From Lates calcarifer (taxonomy: Eukaryota > Chordata > Actinopteri > Centropomidae): a stretch of DNA of 64,000 nt. The stretch is from the NCBI RefSeq assembly GCF_001640805.2, contig NC_066848.1:22653828-22717827 (forward strand). The letters are read 5' to 3'. The notes beneath the pieces are model-generated. The model made no database searches, was not told the origin of the DNA, and saw nothing but the letters and a program-made list of their open reading frames with translations. Made by a program: the position numbers and the translations under genes. Shown here in pieces: positions 25,865-39,800 of the stretch; positions within the stretch are counted from its first letter, which is position 1; each line of letters starts with the position of its first letter.

Positions 25865-26015
25865 AATAAGAGGATCACAAAATCAGAGGAATTCAACCAC
25901 TGGGGATCATGAACATCTGAACCAAATGTTATGTTGATCCATCCAGTAATTGTTGAGACATTTCAGTGTGGGCCATGGATCAGCCATGTTGCTAGCATGA
26001 CAAAAAATCTTGTAA
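25865..26015 (+). repeat. Dispersed fish repeat
   Basis: Contains AGAGGATCACAAAATCAGAG, GGGGATCATGAACATCTGAA and ATCCATCCAGTAATTGTTGA then GACATTTCAG. I recall this order as a frequent teleost interspersed repeat. Non-coding. Confidence 0.55.
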
Positions 26016-26149
26016 TACATTTAGGTGTCATTAAAATATCACAAAAAGAAATAAACATGATCATACACGTGGAGGAGTGTTCAGAAAGTGTAGGCATGAA
26101 TAGACAGAGACAGAAGTCAAACTATGTCACATGATGTTGTAGGAAAACA

Positions 26150-26245
26150 CTGTATATATACTATAATTATATACTAGAGTTAGTAGATTAATTAATGGTT
26201 AATACAAACCATTAATAAGAACAACCTTTGGGTTGCCAAATTGTG
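26150..26245 (-). repeat. AT-rich dispersed repeat end
   Basis: The minus strand has GGTTGTTCTTATTAATGG, also present on the plus strand at about 15730. Confidence 0.45.
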
Positions 26246-26369
26246 GAAAATCCTCCTATTCTCTATCTCTTTATTAGAAGACTGCTTAAAAGACAGCTCT
26301 CCATCTAACTCACTTCATCAGGTCTCATCCAGCATCTTAGTTATGTTTTCTTTATTTTTTTTCTTGCTC

Positions 26370-26700
26370 ACCTCTCCTCTCGTTTCAGATTCCTATAATG
26401 CCCTCCTCTGTGATTGTCTCCAACACCCTGGTAGATTTCACCTGTGTCCAATTATCCCAACCTCCTGTGTATTTAGTCTGCGTGCTATCAGTTTCTTGTG
26501 CCAGTTCATCTTGGTACCTTAGTGTCGAGTCTTCCAGTATTTTCCAAGGTTTTCGGGAGCTCTGCTCATGTTTTTGTCCTTGTCTTTACCCAGCCCTATT
26601 CTGGATTCTTTTTCCTGTCTGACTGCCTTTTTGCACCAAACCTTTTCTCTGAGTAAAGATTTTTTGATCCTACAACTGAACTGTCTCCAGAGTCATGCAG
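26370..26700 (+). mobile_element. Degraded LTR-like segment
   Basis: Ordered words resemble fish retroelement LTRs: GTGATTGTCTCCAACACCCT, TTTCACCTGTGTCCAATTAT, GTATTTAGTCTGCGTGC (TATA-like), then GAGTAAAGATTTTTTGATCC near the 3' end. No clear TG...CA termini or target duplication were found, so this is only a suggestion. Confidence 0.3.
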
Positions 26701-27264
26701 AGTCCTCCATCTCTGTGTACCAGTTTTGATACACTGTGGCTGCTGCTTCTTGTTCCATTACCCCCTGTAATATGTCAAACTGATCTGCTGTCCAAAAATG
26801 CTGAAAATGACCATTGTTTTGTTACATAGGTGCTAAGCTCACTGACAAACACATTGCCACACATTTCCTGTAACTACTTCATAATAAACGTAAAGTGGTG
26901 TTTTGCCAGATAAATACTTTTCATATTAAGCTGCAGGAGAAGGAAATGCTTGGTTTCTATTAGCAGCATTCTGTCTACAGACACCATACTGCAAATATAT
27001 AAATATTACATTTTCACTTTCATCAGTGGGCCATAGGCTTTTACCTCATTCAGCAATAAACAGTGAGTTAACAGATATTTATTTAATGAAAATCTTAGGG
27101 ATTGCCACTTTAATAACACTACAACTTAAGGCTTATCATGGTAAAAGTATTTATCAGCATATACACAGGTATACAGCAAAGTGTTGTGTTGAAAGAGTGT
27201 TTTTCACTATCTGGCAATCCAAACGTTGTTCTTCTTACCTGATGATAAGTGATCTATAAAGTAT

Positions 27265-27335
27265 CAGTGAATGATTTATTAACCATTAATGGCAGCTCCC
27301 TTTATAAATGATGCCTTATCAGGAAGTGGTACCAG
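27265..27335 (+). repeat. AT-rich dispersed repeat end
   Basis: Ends GATGCCTTATCAGGAAGTGG then TACCA, close to the end of the copy at 15720-15845. Confidence 0.45.
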
Positions 27336-28290
27336 ATTTTTACACTTTTACACGTACCTCTGCTCTCTGAACAGTCTGGACAGTGTGATCAGGTCAATGT
27401 GAAGCTCAAACACTTTTCCAGGAATTTCCGCTTGATTTTTTTCTATCACTGTGATAAGAGTTTACTAAAACCCAACACACACCTACAGAGGAGTGACGGT
27501 GATCTTTTTGTGTAATCGTCTGCTCATCAGTGGGAGTCCTCCTCTCATAATTTTATCGGATGTAAATTAAGTCAATGCTGCAGCAGTAGGTCAGCAGATA
27601 ATCAATGTAATGGCTTTTCATCCGAGCACTGACCTAAAGGCCTATATATCCCATACAGAGTGTGTGTATATGTGTGTGTAGTCCTCCCTCCCTTATAAAC
27701 ATGTCTACCTGTGTTAATCTGTTCTTTCATGGTCTTGCCTACCCTGCCTGCAGCGCTCTGTCTCTGCAGACTAAACACTAATATTTCAGACTTTGTGGAT
27801 TAGTAAATGTAATATTCTTTACTCTTCATCAGGACGCAGGCTTGAGCTGCAGGAATTGATGACTGGATGTCTGTCGCTGCACATTGGTTTGCCTTTTATC
27901 CAGTTTGAACTTGGAGCTTCCAGAGTTTCCTGCAGACTGAAGCAACCCAGGGCTGAAGTTTGAAGACACTGATTGACAGAAAGATAAAGGTAACTAGATA
28001 CTGAAACTGAAAGAGTTTCCTTCTTTTATCTTCAGAACGTCAGGAGCTGATTTACCCATCAGTTTGGGGGCAGGCTTTTCCTCCACCCCCAGGATCGCTG
28101 GACCTGATTGTGTGCCTGGTCCAGGTCCTGGATTTTCACTTTTGTCCTCCGGAGTCTCACTCAGGTACAGACATGACGTATGATACTGTTATATTTTGGT
28201 CTTATCATAGTCTTCATATTATATGAATCTTAAATGCAAAGTGTCATAAAAAGTTTAGTTCCAGCAGAATAACCATTAGTGTTTTAAGGT
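27336..28290. other. Unassigned non-repetitive-looking DNA upstream of opn4
   Basis: No gene recognised. A TATAAA word near 27694, an acceptor-like TTTCCTGCAG near 27935 and a donor-like AAAG|GTAACT near 27989 could mark an upstream non-coding exon. Nothing ties this to opn4 except position. Confidence 0.25.
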
Positions 28291-28294
28291 TAAA

Positions 28295-28490
28295 AAAAAT
28301 ACTATGGTGAAAGAAGTACAGCAATATTTTACTTCAGTAAAAGAAGTAATACCACAGTGTAGGAATACTTACAAGTAAAAGTCTTGAGTTGAAAATCTTA
28401 CTGAAGTAGAAAAGTATTAACATCAATAATAAAATAAAAGTATTTATTATGCAGAATGTCCCATTTCAGAATAATGTGCATGTGGTGGGA
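28295..28490 (+). repeat. Dispersed fish repeat rich in AAGTA/TACTT
   Basis: Contains TTACTTCAGTAAAAGAAGTA, ACTTACAAGTAAAAGTC and ATTATGCAGAATGTCCCATT. I recall the arrangement from common teleost repeats. Non-coding. Confidence 0.5.
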
Positions 28491-29879
28491 ATTCTACAAA
28501 TAAGGATTTCCAAAAGAGAAGTTGCCTTTCTTTATCCATCGGTGCAGAGATTAGACATGCGACAAAAACAGAAGACAATTCAACAAAATTAGGATGCAGC
28601 CTTTACAGGACAAAATCAAACTGGTTTTGCCCTATCTTCAGAGGTCTTAAGAAGTTACATCTTTCCCATAGTCTGATGTTGGCTGGCTGTTTCTATTTAG
28701 ATAGCAAATAATGCACACAGATACATGACATGATCTGATACATGAAAAGGACACAGGTTAAGGTTTCTCCACACTTTTGGACAAAAAGTGATGTTTTTCT
28801 TGTCACACCTTTTGGACAAAATAAAAGTTTATTGCTGTAAATCAACAAGCAAAATATGACAAAACATGTTTTATTAGGAAATGAGTTGAGTTGATGTTAT
28901 GATTGAGTCTGAAACATTGAGTGTTGATGTCAGTGCACAAACAACATAATGGATTACAACTTATATTTATAATATAAAAATTCACAAACTTTGCTTTTCT
29001 GGAGAACTTTTCAATACCAAACAAAACTGAATTAAACCTTCAAACGTGCTTTTCATTTTAAGTGTGAGCTTTTACATAAGTCAGTTTTCAATGAGTTGTG
29101 TGTTATCAATTACAGCAGCTTTATGAGCTGCTTTTATGTTCGTTGCCTTCATTATTTTCCTCATTGCGAGCTGAGAAGCTCTCTGAAGCCCCTCAAGGTT
29201 TATTTCATCCACCTACACAGTCTGCGTCATTACACTGCCTCTATTTTTTATTAGTCTCTCATCATACAAATATTGAATAAAAACATTTCCTCTTCCAGTC
29301 CACTCAGTTTGACAGCAGACAGATGTTAAACATTCTTTCACACACGATGAAGCAAAAAACAAACCAAAAAAAAACCCTTTCCTTGGAACAATCGTGAGCC
29401 GATAAATCTTATCCAGTTAAGGACATCATAATGTCATATTCCATACTACAAAAGTCGTTTATCACTTAAAAGATTTAGCATTGCTGTTGTGTTTTATTTT
29501 CACACATTGTTCTTTGTCAATGCCTGGTGCTTACATTTCCCACAACTCAACTCCACCCGTTACACATGGGTGGGGCATTGAGGGTCTTGCTGAACCTCTA
29601 CAACCTGCAAAGTGAGAGTCAAGTGACTGACGTAGGACACTGTTCTGTAAAAGACCAGGTCGTTTGTATTAGTAGCTATTTATAATCACTGTTATGTCTT
29701 ATTGTTTGACAACCTCTAGAGGCAGCAGGAATTATTATGGGAGCAAAGGAGGGAGACTAATAAGAAAAAGTCCACATTAGGAGGCGTGGTGAATATGTTG
29801 ACAAAAAACAGGACTTCAACGGAGAAGACTGTTTGTTTCATATCTGCAACCAATAGTCATCATTATTTCTTTCATCCAA

Positions 29880-30060
29880 TATCATTCCACAACCTTAACT
29901 GTGTTTTGGTCATTGTAACCACAATAACTAAGGTCCTCTAACCATAAGGAAGTACTTATTTAAACCCTAACCGCATCTTTTTCTAAACCTAACCAAGTAG
30001 TTTTTGTGCTTAAACTTGACTAAACAATGAAGGTCAGGTGCAAGTGTCACCATGTGGCTC
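29880..30060. repeat. Dispersed repeat with TAAACCTAACCAAGTAG
   Basis: Contains CCTAACCGCATCTTTTTCTA then AACCTAACCAAGTAGTTTTT. A related stretch with CTAAACCTAACCAAACCCTG is at about 34670-34700. I recall it as a common fish repeat. Confidence 0.45.
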
Positions 30061-30127
30061 TATTACAGGAGACATTTCTATGAGTCATATTAGAGGATAA
30101 GAACAAACAATCTATGAATACAGTTCA

Positions 30128-30190
30128 GAGCGTGAATGGTTGTCTCTATGTGATAGACTGGCCATGTGTGCAGGGTTAACTTCATTTCCC
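30128..30190 (+). repeat. Fish SINE-like repeat, short fragment
   Basis: GTGAATGGTTGTCTCTATGT then GATAGACTGGCCATGTGTGC, matching the middle of the 10229-10559 element. Confidence 0.5.
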
Positions 30191-30622
30191 AGTTTATACT
30201 TGATGTAAAAACAAAGATCTGATTTGATATCATTATACAATTCCCTTCATGGCAGACCTTTTAATATGTCAAAGCAATAAAAGCAAAGGCAGAATAATTC
30301 ATGTTTTCCATTTAGAGGAGCCAGGTGCAGGTTTAGTACATGCTGGCTCACTGGGGGATTTGATGGTTTTTTTTTTTTTACTAGAACAAAACCATCTTTA
30401 ATGTCCACCTGTGCTCTTTCAGCTGAAAGTCAGTTCACGTTTCTGTTAAAGTCAAAATGTCTGCTGTGAAAAAAAGTATGTGGCCGTGCAGCCTTGTTGC
30501 CCTGTACAGATATCTTTATATCTCCATATTTAGTATTTTCACTTACAGTTGATTTCATTTCACATTGTGTTTGACCTCGTGTACCTTTACTTCCACCTGC
30601 TGCACACCTCAGCTCGTCGTGT

Positions 30623-30649
30623 CACCTGTCAGTTAGCCCCCGTCAGGTG
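30623..30649. promoter_or_regulatory. Paired E-boxes upstream of opn4 exon 1
   Basis: CACCTG at 30623-30628 and CAGGTG at 30644-30649, about 60-85 bases before the opn4 start codon. They sit at the 5' edge of a CpG-rich patch (about 30660-30880). Whether they act as promoter elements or lie in the 5' UTR cannot be told from sequence. Confidence 0.25.
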
Positions 30650-30709
30650 TTTCTCTCCTCATGCAAACAGAGCGCGTGAGGAGGAGCGAGGAAGAGGAGG
30701 CGGAGAAGG

Positions 30710-30874
30710 ATGAACGGCGGGAGGAGCGCGCTGCTGCGGTCCGCGCGGCAGAGCACGGCGCGCAGCACGGAGACCCTGGCGCTGTCAGCAGCATCCGCGT
30801 GGAGCGGCAACGGTTCGGCGGTGGATGCTTACCGGATAGTGGAGCTGCAGCTTCCCGCCTCGGCCGCCCCAACG
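30710..30874 (+). CDS. opn4: opn4 exon 1 (start codon, N-terminus)
   Basis: Fifty-five codons from MNGGRSALLRSARQS to LPASAAPT, with donor ACG|GTGAGT. It is CpG-rich and joins exon 2 in phase 0. It encodes the extracellular N-tail, including an NGS glycosylation sequon. The start is the first ATG in frame with exon 2 in this exon. The exon was assigned by frame, donor and composition; the N-tail itself is poorly conserved in opsins. Confidence 0.75.
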
Positions 30875-33800
30875 GTGAGTAGAACTTCTCACGTTGTTCT
30901 GTGCACCGGTTCAGTGTCTGGAAACTGCTCGTGTGTGTTTACAGTTTGTCACCGAAGTCCATTATTAACACCAACAATTTAATATTTACTTGCTGATTGG
31001 CTGGTAGTTGTCAGTAGAACACCACGTAGAGATCACCCAAAGAAATGTTTATTTCATTCAGCATACATTTGATTCACCAAGCGGTAAAAAAAAAAAAAAA
31101 AAGAAAAAAAAAAGATATGAATATGTCTTTTTTGAGTTAGTTCGCCCGTTTGTCTTGTGAGTTATTTCATCGAAATACACTGTAGATGTGGCAGCAAACG
31201 ATGTAATGAATGCCTGCTGAGTTTTTTAAAAACACATATTCATATAAAATAAACTCAAATGATAATTTAGACATTGCCAAATTGAAGAATCAGTCATATT
31301 CAAACAGTCAGATTTCACATTTGACTGAATATCTGCTGTTGACAGTAAACAAATAGATATTAAATATAACGTTTTTTTTTCTACGGGATTCGGTTTATTG
31401 TGCTCCCCGACACAACAGGGCTGTTCGAAATGCAGCAGGTAGGTAAATTAGATAACAGGACAATGCTGTTCATATAACATACACAACAGACACCATTATT
31501 ATTAGACCATGTAGGCTATAGGCTACCTGTTGATCAGATGAAATTAAACTTTCATGCCCTAATTTAATTAGCCAGCAGTAGAGAACAAGAACAATACAAA
31601 AAGTGTCAGAATTACAGATTAAAAACGCCAGAAATAAATCATAATGTCTTTTCAGATTAATCATTTGAATATGATTACATGTTTTGATTTGAACCTATGA
31701 TGGTATTTTATACAAAAATAAGATACCACAGTTCCTTCGCTTCAGGATCTGTAATTTTGCTGAGAGGGAGTTTACAGCTCTGCAAATGAAGAACCAGTGA
31801 ATATATAATATATACAAATTATTCGAAGGCTGTATGTTGCTAGTATTATAAATACTGTGTGTGTTCCAATTTTCCAAACCAAACCCTCCAGATTTCAGGT
31901 TAATGGAACTCAACCTGCATTTGGCAATTTAGTGTAATTATCTAGTCGATATACCCTGACAGAGAGGGAGAGACATGGAGAAACAGAAGGAGAGAGGGAG
32001 TTACAGAGATGTGCTGATGGCACAGTATGTCTCTTGGATGCATCAGCATGAAATGCATGAATGCAACTTCTCTGCTCTTCGTTTGGTTCATCAGACAAAC
32101 TGCACGGCTGTTTTTTGACTCTGTGAAATCAGGCAGGCTGCCTGAGCCGCATGGTTTTATACTCTGCTGCACACGACAAAAAAAAAAAAACATTAGATTG
32201 TGTCTGAAGCTACATCGGTCAGATTTGAACACCTCACATGAAGCGCACATACAGAGAAATGGATGCAGGAGGCGGTGTAGAAGTGTCCCTCTGTTATCTC
32301 TCTGCTTCACTAACACGTTGGAGCTGCACAGACGTCACAGTTCACGGCTGAAAGGTCGACTTTATTTTCCCCTTCAGTGGTGAGGTTACCTTGTAGACCT
32401 GCAGGATGTTCAGGTGATCAGTGGAGGACTGATAATGCAGCCGTCTACACATTTCTTCCAGAGGATCATGTTGTGTGTCTGGTATTGATTTGTGTTTTCC
32501 GGCTGCTGCATGTTGTTGAACAAATGCATATTGACGTCTGTATTCAGAACGCCCATCCGTGCATCTGCAAATGCTGTATTGATATTGATTCAACATGGGT
32601 GCATGTTAAGCTGTTCAAGTTGCCAACTCTGGTTCATTCTCACGCCAACTTTCCACTACCTGTCTGGGCTGCTCGGTTTTTAGAATGACAGGCGCCAAAA
32701 AACCACTATCAGTCTGATTTTTTTATGCAGCTATTTTAAGACTGGATTTTGTTCCACTTTAAAAGTTCTGATACAGGGCTGTATCACGTTGACTGGTGAG
32801 GGTTGTGAGAATTCGAGGGAAAATAGCTTCCCTCTATTCTTAAATGCACATCTACTCTGTCTGATTTTCTGTAACTTCTCTTGCCTTTCTCTGTCAAGCG
32901 GATTCCCCTATGGAAGTATATTGATGGAGAAATATCTCAGTGAGCAGAAAACAAATTATGTGCGCTACACAGTCTGCAAGTCACCCTTTGAGACCTCACA
33001 TGTATGGATTTGTAAGAGCAGAATCATGTATGTGCACAAACCTGCTGATGCTCATTCACCCTGGGCACAAACTTGACCTGTTAGACCCTCCTTTCTCCTT
33101 TCAAAATAAAAGCTGGTAAATGGGCATATTGGGCCAAACAGGTATCATAATAAAAATCTAAATGTGTTGACACTAGATGGCTAAAATCACATTCAACTTG
33201 TTGGCAAATTACCTAGCTTTGATCATGGGCATGTCCTGTAGTCAAAAACCTCTTGTGATCTCAAATGCCCAGAAGCCAAAACAGGTGGAAAAACTGAGAA
33301 AGTAGACTCAGAAATTAGTATGCACGATTGGATTGCATGCTCAAGTCTGATTCTGCCCTTATGAACCTGTGCCTGTGCACTATCAAGTGTTGAATCAATA
33401 ACTGAGTAGTGCCATGGGTTAGTTTTGTGCTCTCACGCTATTTGTTGTCAACATACTTCCGTTCTCCCTGACGTTAAAGGTCATAGAGAAAGTGAAGTCA
33501 AATACTTGCTGCAGTAAATTGTGATACTACATGTGGATTAAATTTGGATCAAAAATGTTTAGCTTACTTGAACAATAATTATATACAGATAACAATATAA
33601 GCAGTGCTGCAGTGGACTATTTGCAGTGTGATGCTGATACTACAGAGTATGTGGGTGTTAGGGGTGTAACGATTCTGAAACCAAAAGTGAAACTGCGATA
33701 CAAATGTCCACAATATTGTATTGCAATACAGGAAGATGATACAACAATACACCCCCACCACCTTACGAACTAATCCATGGCTCTAAAATCGAGGTCTGAA

Positions 33801-36800
33801 TCAAACTATGGATTTGGAGAATCGTCATACCTCTAGTAGGTGTGTTGGTTGCTTTACACTCATTGACTCACGTTCCTGCTCCTGTTATCAGTGAAATGAA
33901 AAGTTTGTGAATGGACTATAAAACAGTGAACATAAATGTGAAATAACTTCAGATAGTAGTAGCCACTCTAGGATATGAGTCAGAATTGTAAGGACATTGT
34001 GCAATGGACAGAAATATTTTTTCATCCAGATGGCTGGAAGAGTCTTTCAGGATTCTGGAAATACCCTGACAGCTGCAGGAAACCTTGCAACTAATGTAGT
34101 CAGTTAATATTATGCTCCTTGTCCTTGGAATTAAGGCTTGGTTACTACTGTAGGTAATATCTTTATTGGCAGGACATGCCAATGATTGCAGCAGACAAAC
34201 TTAGAATTCTTTCTCTACACTTTTTCTCTTGTGTTTCTGGTTTTGGGAAGCTTTAAAGACTTCTCTCTTGCTAGAGCCCCACACACAGCACTTCAACACG
34301 TGGAGAGATCCAAAGCTTGACAGACCTGATCTAACTAGTTATGACTTCTAAGCTATGATTAATGAGATTGTCCTCCCAAGAGGAACAGTAACATCAGTTG
34401 TTCCAGTATGTATCCCAATAAAACATCAGATGAACAAAGACGGCAGACTGCTGTTTGCTTCCTGCTTGCAATTGAGAATCAACCTTTTTTTTTCTAAAGC
34501 AAGACCACCATCGTTTACAACCATAAACATGTGTTCATTATTGTCACCTTGATGACAAAGGTCTGCAAACCTTAAAGGATTTTTTCCACGAATATCTTAA
34601 CATGGTTAAGGCTAAGGCTTATTTTATCTCACACCGCGACCATCCCGCAAACCTTCAGCTTGTTATTGTGTCTAAACCTAACCAAACCCTGACCATTTCA
34701 TTGTCACATCATAACAACTGATTTGAAAGAGCCTTGAAGTCACAAGGACAAATGATGTTGTCCTGCTGATAGGGGCTGTGAGATGAAAAACACTATGTTT
34801 AGTTCTAAAGTACCAATGAATTTGGAAGACTTAAAGTAACAGCTAAACTCTGTAAGGTTCTCTTCTGCTGGCATTTTTGGCAGTTACCACAAACAGATTC
34901 AGGTTCATTACAGTCCATGTAGCCAAAGAGCAAAGATAAACTGTAATCAGAATTGTGATCTGTCCGAACAGAGACACATAATGTGTATCAAATCAAAGTG
35001 TTTTGAATCCCATCTGGATTTCACCTGGATAAGATCATATCCTGAATTCATCCCACACACACACACACACATCAGGTCCTCCACATCTGGCCTGATTTTT
35101 ATTGACTACTTAGGTGTGCTGTTCAGGGAGATGGTCCGTCACTGTGCGAAATCTCACACACATACCTCAGTTAACAGATAGCACACGTAAAAGCACATGT
35201 TAAAAACAGTACATTGTGTTCACATAAACACAGTACACTGATTATTCAACACAAACACAGTACACTGAGTCATTCATCTCATTCCATTATACAAATGCGC
35301 AGTTTAGCAATGTCAGTGTCACATTTTCATTAATGATAACAGCTGCTATCAGAATAAAAATGTAAACTTAAATATTGAGTAAATAGTGATTATGAAATCT
35401 TGTATTTCAGGAATGCAACTGTGGAATTGTACAAATCCGAGCTGGCTGTTGCAGCAATTATAAGCCATGATCTAACAGTGTAAGATTTGCTTAAAATAAG
35501 TGGCTCTGTACAAATTAGCTACAATGTAGAGTTAAGATAGAACATCAAATCTACACCTTCCTCATCATAACTGCTTGTGTGGTTAACTGTTCAGCTGTTC
35601 TACAGAATCCTTTTTTTTGGGACTGTGAAGTCTTGCATTGTGAGTGCTCTGAAGGATGGCACTGCTTCAGATGGTTAAAAAGATTAGTGATAATTGCAGT
35701 GCACGCTACTCTGCTCTTATTGGACTTTGAATAGCCAAAATATCTCCACACTACTGAATTCCTCTGACCCTTCTTTTCAATAACCTTCTCATCTTTTGAG
35801 CCTTGGGCTGTGTCAGTTTGGGGATTTTGTTTGAGTTTTTGTTAATATTTTCTATTGTCATTGGCTGCAGTAGCCCAAACATGTGCTGCTGCCAGCTGCT
35901 ACACCTATGCTTTGTGCTGTGTGTCAGCCTATGTGCCTGGTACTCTGTTCTTTTCATGTTGATGGTGTATCGACCGTGCAATAATTATCATTATCATTTT
36001 GTTGCCCAGCGTAATTTATGACCATATTTATTTGAGATACAACCGTCCTCATCCATCCACGTACAACAGATTGACTCTAACTGAGAAGTAATTGAATTTT
36101 ATTGATGAAGTAATGGACAAATGTGCATTGCATATCACGTTAGCTAGTTCACACATGACAGCTACAGAACTTTTGTATTTTTTTTTTTTTTTAATTAATC
36201 AGTTTATCTTGAGCATCTTATTTTCCATCATTCTTCAGGATATAGAATGATTAAAGATGTTGCAATGGAACAAACTGGTGATTAAACTTGTGTTCAGCTG
36301 CTAGATGCCATAAATATGGAACCAGTTCCAATTCGGAGCCAGTTATTGATAACCTGAACATGAGACAGAGAGAGAGAGAGAGTCCATCATTTCAATAAAT
36401 GAAAAGGTTGAGACGCCTTAGGGATGTTGATGGATGTGAACACATGACATGTATGTCAACAGACAGGGACATGGGGACTGTTTCCTAAACACCAGTCAGA
36501 GGAATGTAGGTTAATGTGACACATTGATGTAACACATTGACTGTACATTTTGATGACATTTCAGTGCTGTCTTCTACTCAGCATATGTCTGGTTGAAAGA
36601 GGGTTACCCCGACCTGCAGGTGTGAGCCAGCACCTCACGTTACGGAAATGACATATTAAACTTTTTCTCATCATGCTTAACATGATGATGTGGTTTTTAG
36701 TGCAGTGTATTTTAGTGTATTTTATTCAGAGCCCTGACATTGGTCCAAATTATGATTTGTGATGTTGGGCTGTATAAATGATGACGAAGTCTTCTTGGGT

Positions 36801-39800
36801 TGGACTCTGATGCGGATTCCATTTTGATTCTGGTTCCAGTCAGTAAATACCTGGATTCCTTATATGCTTCCACAGGCTGGCTAATATATCAATTTATTTG
36901 GTTAATTCCAGTTTTTATTTTTGAACTATGTGAAGCTGCTAAATTGCAAATTTAAATTAGTGCTTCCTCTGCTGTCGCTCAAACCAGCAGTTCTCCGTAG
37001 AGCAACAGTAACGTAGACTGTTGCCGTTTCCTTGGAGAAGCCTGTACATCTGAACTTTGCTAGTCAACAACAAGCTTGAGTAATGGCAGCTATAGCTGAC
37101 AAAGATGATGACAAAATAATATCAAAGAAAAGTAGTCATGTTACCTCCGTGATATGGAAATGGTTTGTTTTTGCAAGGTCTAGCATGGATGGCGTTTCAC
37201 ATACATAGACTCTGCTTGGGCAGCCTGAATAACCCAGGCAGATAAAAAAAAAATCTCACTTTCAACTTGGATAAATCTCCCGTTGTTATTTTTTATTTTC
37301 AAAGACCTATAGGTAAAGTAAGCAGCTTCTCATTTCTACTCTCTTTCTCATGACGACATCAGCAGCGGTAGATCATATCAACTGCAGATAATTAATGTAA
37401 CATGTCCAATTGAACTATAATTGGTTAATGTGTTCTTTCCAAGCTGCTGATTAGATTCTGTAACATCTCTCTACAAACTCCAGTGAACTGTGTTTTTTGT
37501 AGTTCAGCAGAGTGGAGACCTCTCTAGAGAAATTAGCAGCTGATCGCAGCTAGTTAGAAACAGCTGCAAACCAGATATTGGATAGATTTTTATGCATCAG
37601 ACCAAAATCTGGAGCATGTTAATCTCAGAGTTGTGGATCAGGAGCTCCAGTATTTAGATCAAGTAGTTTGTAATCTGTAATCAATGATCCTCTGCTGCTC
37701 AGCTCATTTTCAGGTTGGAGCTACAGGTTGGCAACATTAATTAGGCCAGCTTCATTAACGTTGATGTTGATTCATTTAGTAGCTTCCAGTAAAAATTATT
37801 GGATTTCAAAGAACCCCCTGTCAGTTGGGTTAGGGTGTGTATTTTTGATTTTCTTGAGAACCACTCATCCAATAACCTTCACAGTCGACACTGCACTTAC
37901 TCAGGTCCAGAGCAATGCTCTTGTTGTCAAAAGGACAGACAGACAGATTTCTGGATTTATAGTAACATAGTTTTTGTCTCTCTGATCAGTTCCAAATGTG
38001 TTTAAATGTCTCTCTGTGGAACTTGAGAGTACCAAAATTATGGTACTAAATTAAAATAATAAGAAATCTGTGGCACAAATGTTAAGTTCTCTGACTCTCG
38101 TTAAGCACTGAATACTGTCACCTCCTCAGGCCTCTAAAAATCCCCCAAATTAAATAATGCAGTGAAGAAAAATCACTTTTTTTCACAATGCATGTTTATA
38201 CCAAAGGATATAAATTAGGTAAATTAGTTAACAATGTCTTTGTTACTCTGGTGGCAGATACAGTCAGCTATCTATTCAGTCAAAGCTTCAGTCAGTACGA
38301 CCAAACTGGATTTCATTGAACTGTAGTGAACTTTGTTCTTTATTGTGTTGTGGAACCCAGACGTTCCCTGAACGGCCCCTGATGTCTCTGGAGCTCAGAT
38401 TTGTGAACCACAGCTCTGGGACTGATCCGTTGATCCAGCAGCAGGTTTTTACCCTCAGCAGATGTCCAGTATTTCAGCTCCCTGTCATGATGTGTGATAC
38501 ACAACTGATCCTGCAGACGGCCGTCTGGCCTTATGTCACACATTCATCTTGTGTTTTGGCTAATGTATTTATTTTACATGGTAACCACTTGAAAAGGCTC
38601 CAGCAGCTTAGCACGGCTGATAACATTTAACAGAGTATTTAAACCATTTGGACTTTTCACATGTAACCTCAGTCAGGATGTAACTCACGAATACAACAGA
38701 AAGTCAGTGGAGGATTCACGTTTGGTATCATATACATTTTATTAATCTGACTACAAATACCACTACTACTACAACAACTGATATCACTACTTGTTGCATT
38801 GGAAATGTCATGTTCAAACATTAAAACAACACAGAACACTGACTTAACTAAATTAAGAGAGAGAAGTGAAATTTCACACCAGTGCAGCTAACTGAAATAA
38901 ACTGGTATGAGTGGGGTAAAGGCAGAGAGGTAAAAAGAAAAAGAAAAGGAGGAGAAAAAACTGTGGAAAAATGTACACATCTTCTTCGGGTGAAGTTGTG
39001 TTTTTGTGGCTTCCAATGATGTTATTTCCTTTCCTGCAACAGTTAGGATTAGGGTTAGTAATTTGGTGACCCGCCACAATGGGAGGTGGGATGCAGCAGT
39101 CATGGCCCACACCGCAAACCTTGGTTTTAAGAACTGCTAGCATCCTCGCACTGTTGCCATATTGTGGGATTTTTAACACACTGGAGCTTTTATTGCCCTT
39201 AATGTAACAAGTTGTGTGGAGGGGCTGCACACACAGGTGAAACACAATAAGAGGAGAGAAACGTGATTGTAAATGTCAGCAAAACACAGTAGAGACTCTA
39301 ACACTGGGCTGACATAAAATGAGTACAACATAGATTAGGTAAATAACATACAGTTTTTGGTTTCTTAGGGGGGTAGGGAGGTCATATTGGGAAGGTCACC
39401 CCTAAGACAATGGTAAGGGGAACACTGATAGATAAAAACACTTTTTCTTTTTTTTTTTTTTTTACTCTATTGAAGTTACCGCAGCTGCCTAGTAATTTCA
39501 TGTTGGAGATGGTATTTCATCTTCATTTATCATTCTGAACCAGGAGGAGGTTTATGTTGAACTGAACCTGAACTTTAACTGTGGACAGATCCTGACAGAG
39601 TCCCGGCCAGGGAACATAAGATAGCTTCCTATTATTGAAAATGATAACTGAGGAGATGATTAAGATGTCTGTCTGCATGGAGAGGATGGCTGTGTGTGTG
39701 TGTGTGTGTGTGTGTGTGCATTCTTCCCATACCTATATGGACGCAGAGCAGAATGCATCCCTCTCTGCCAGTTCAAAATCCCCCAGTTTGTCCAGTGAAA

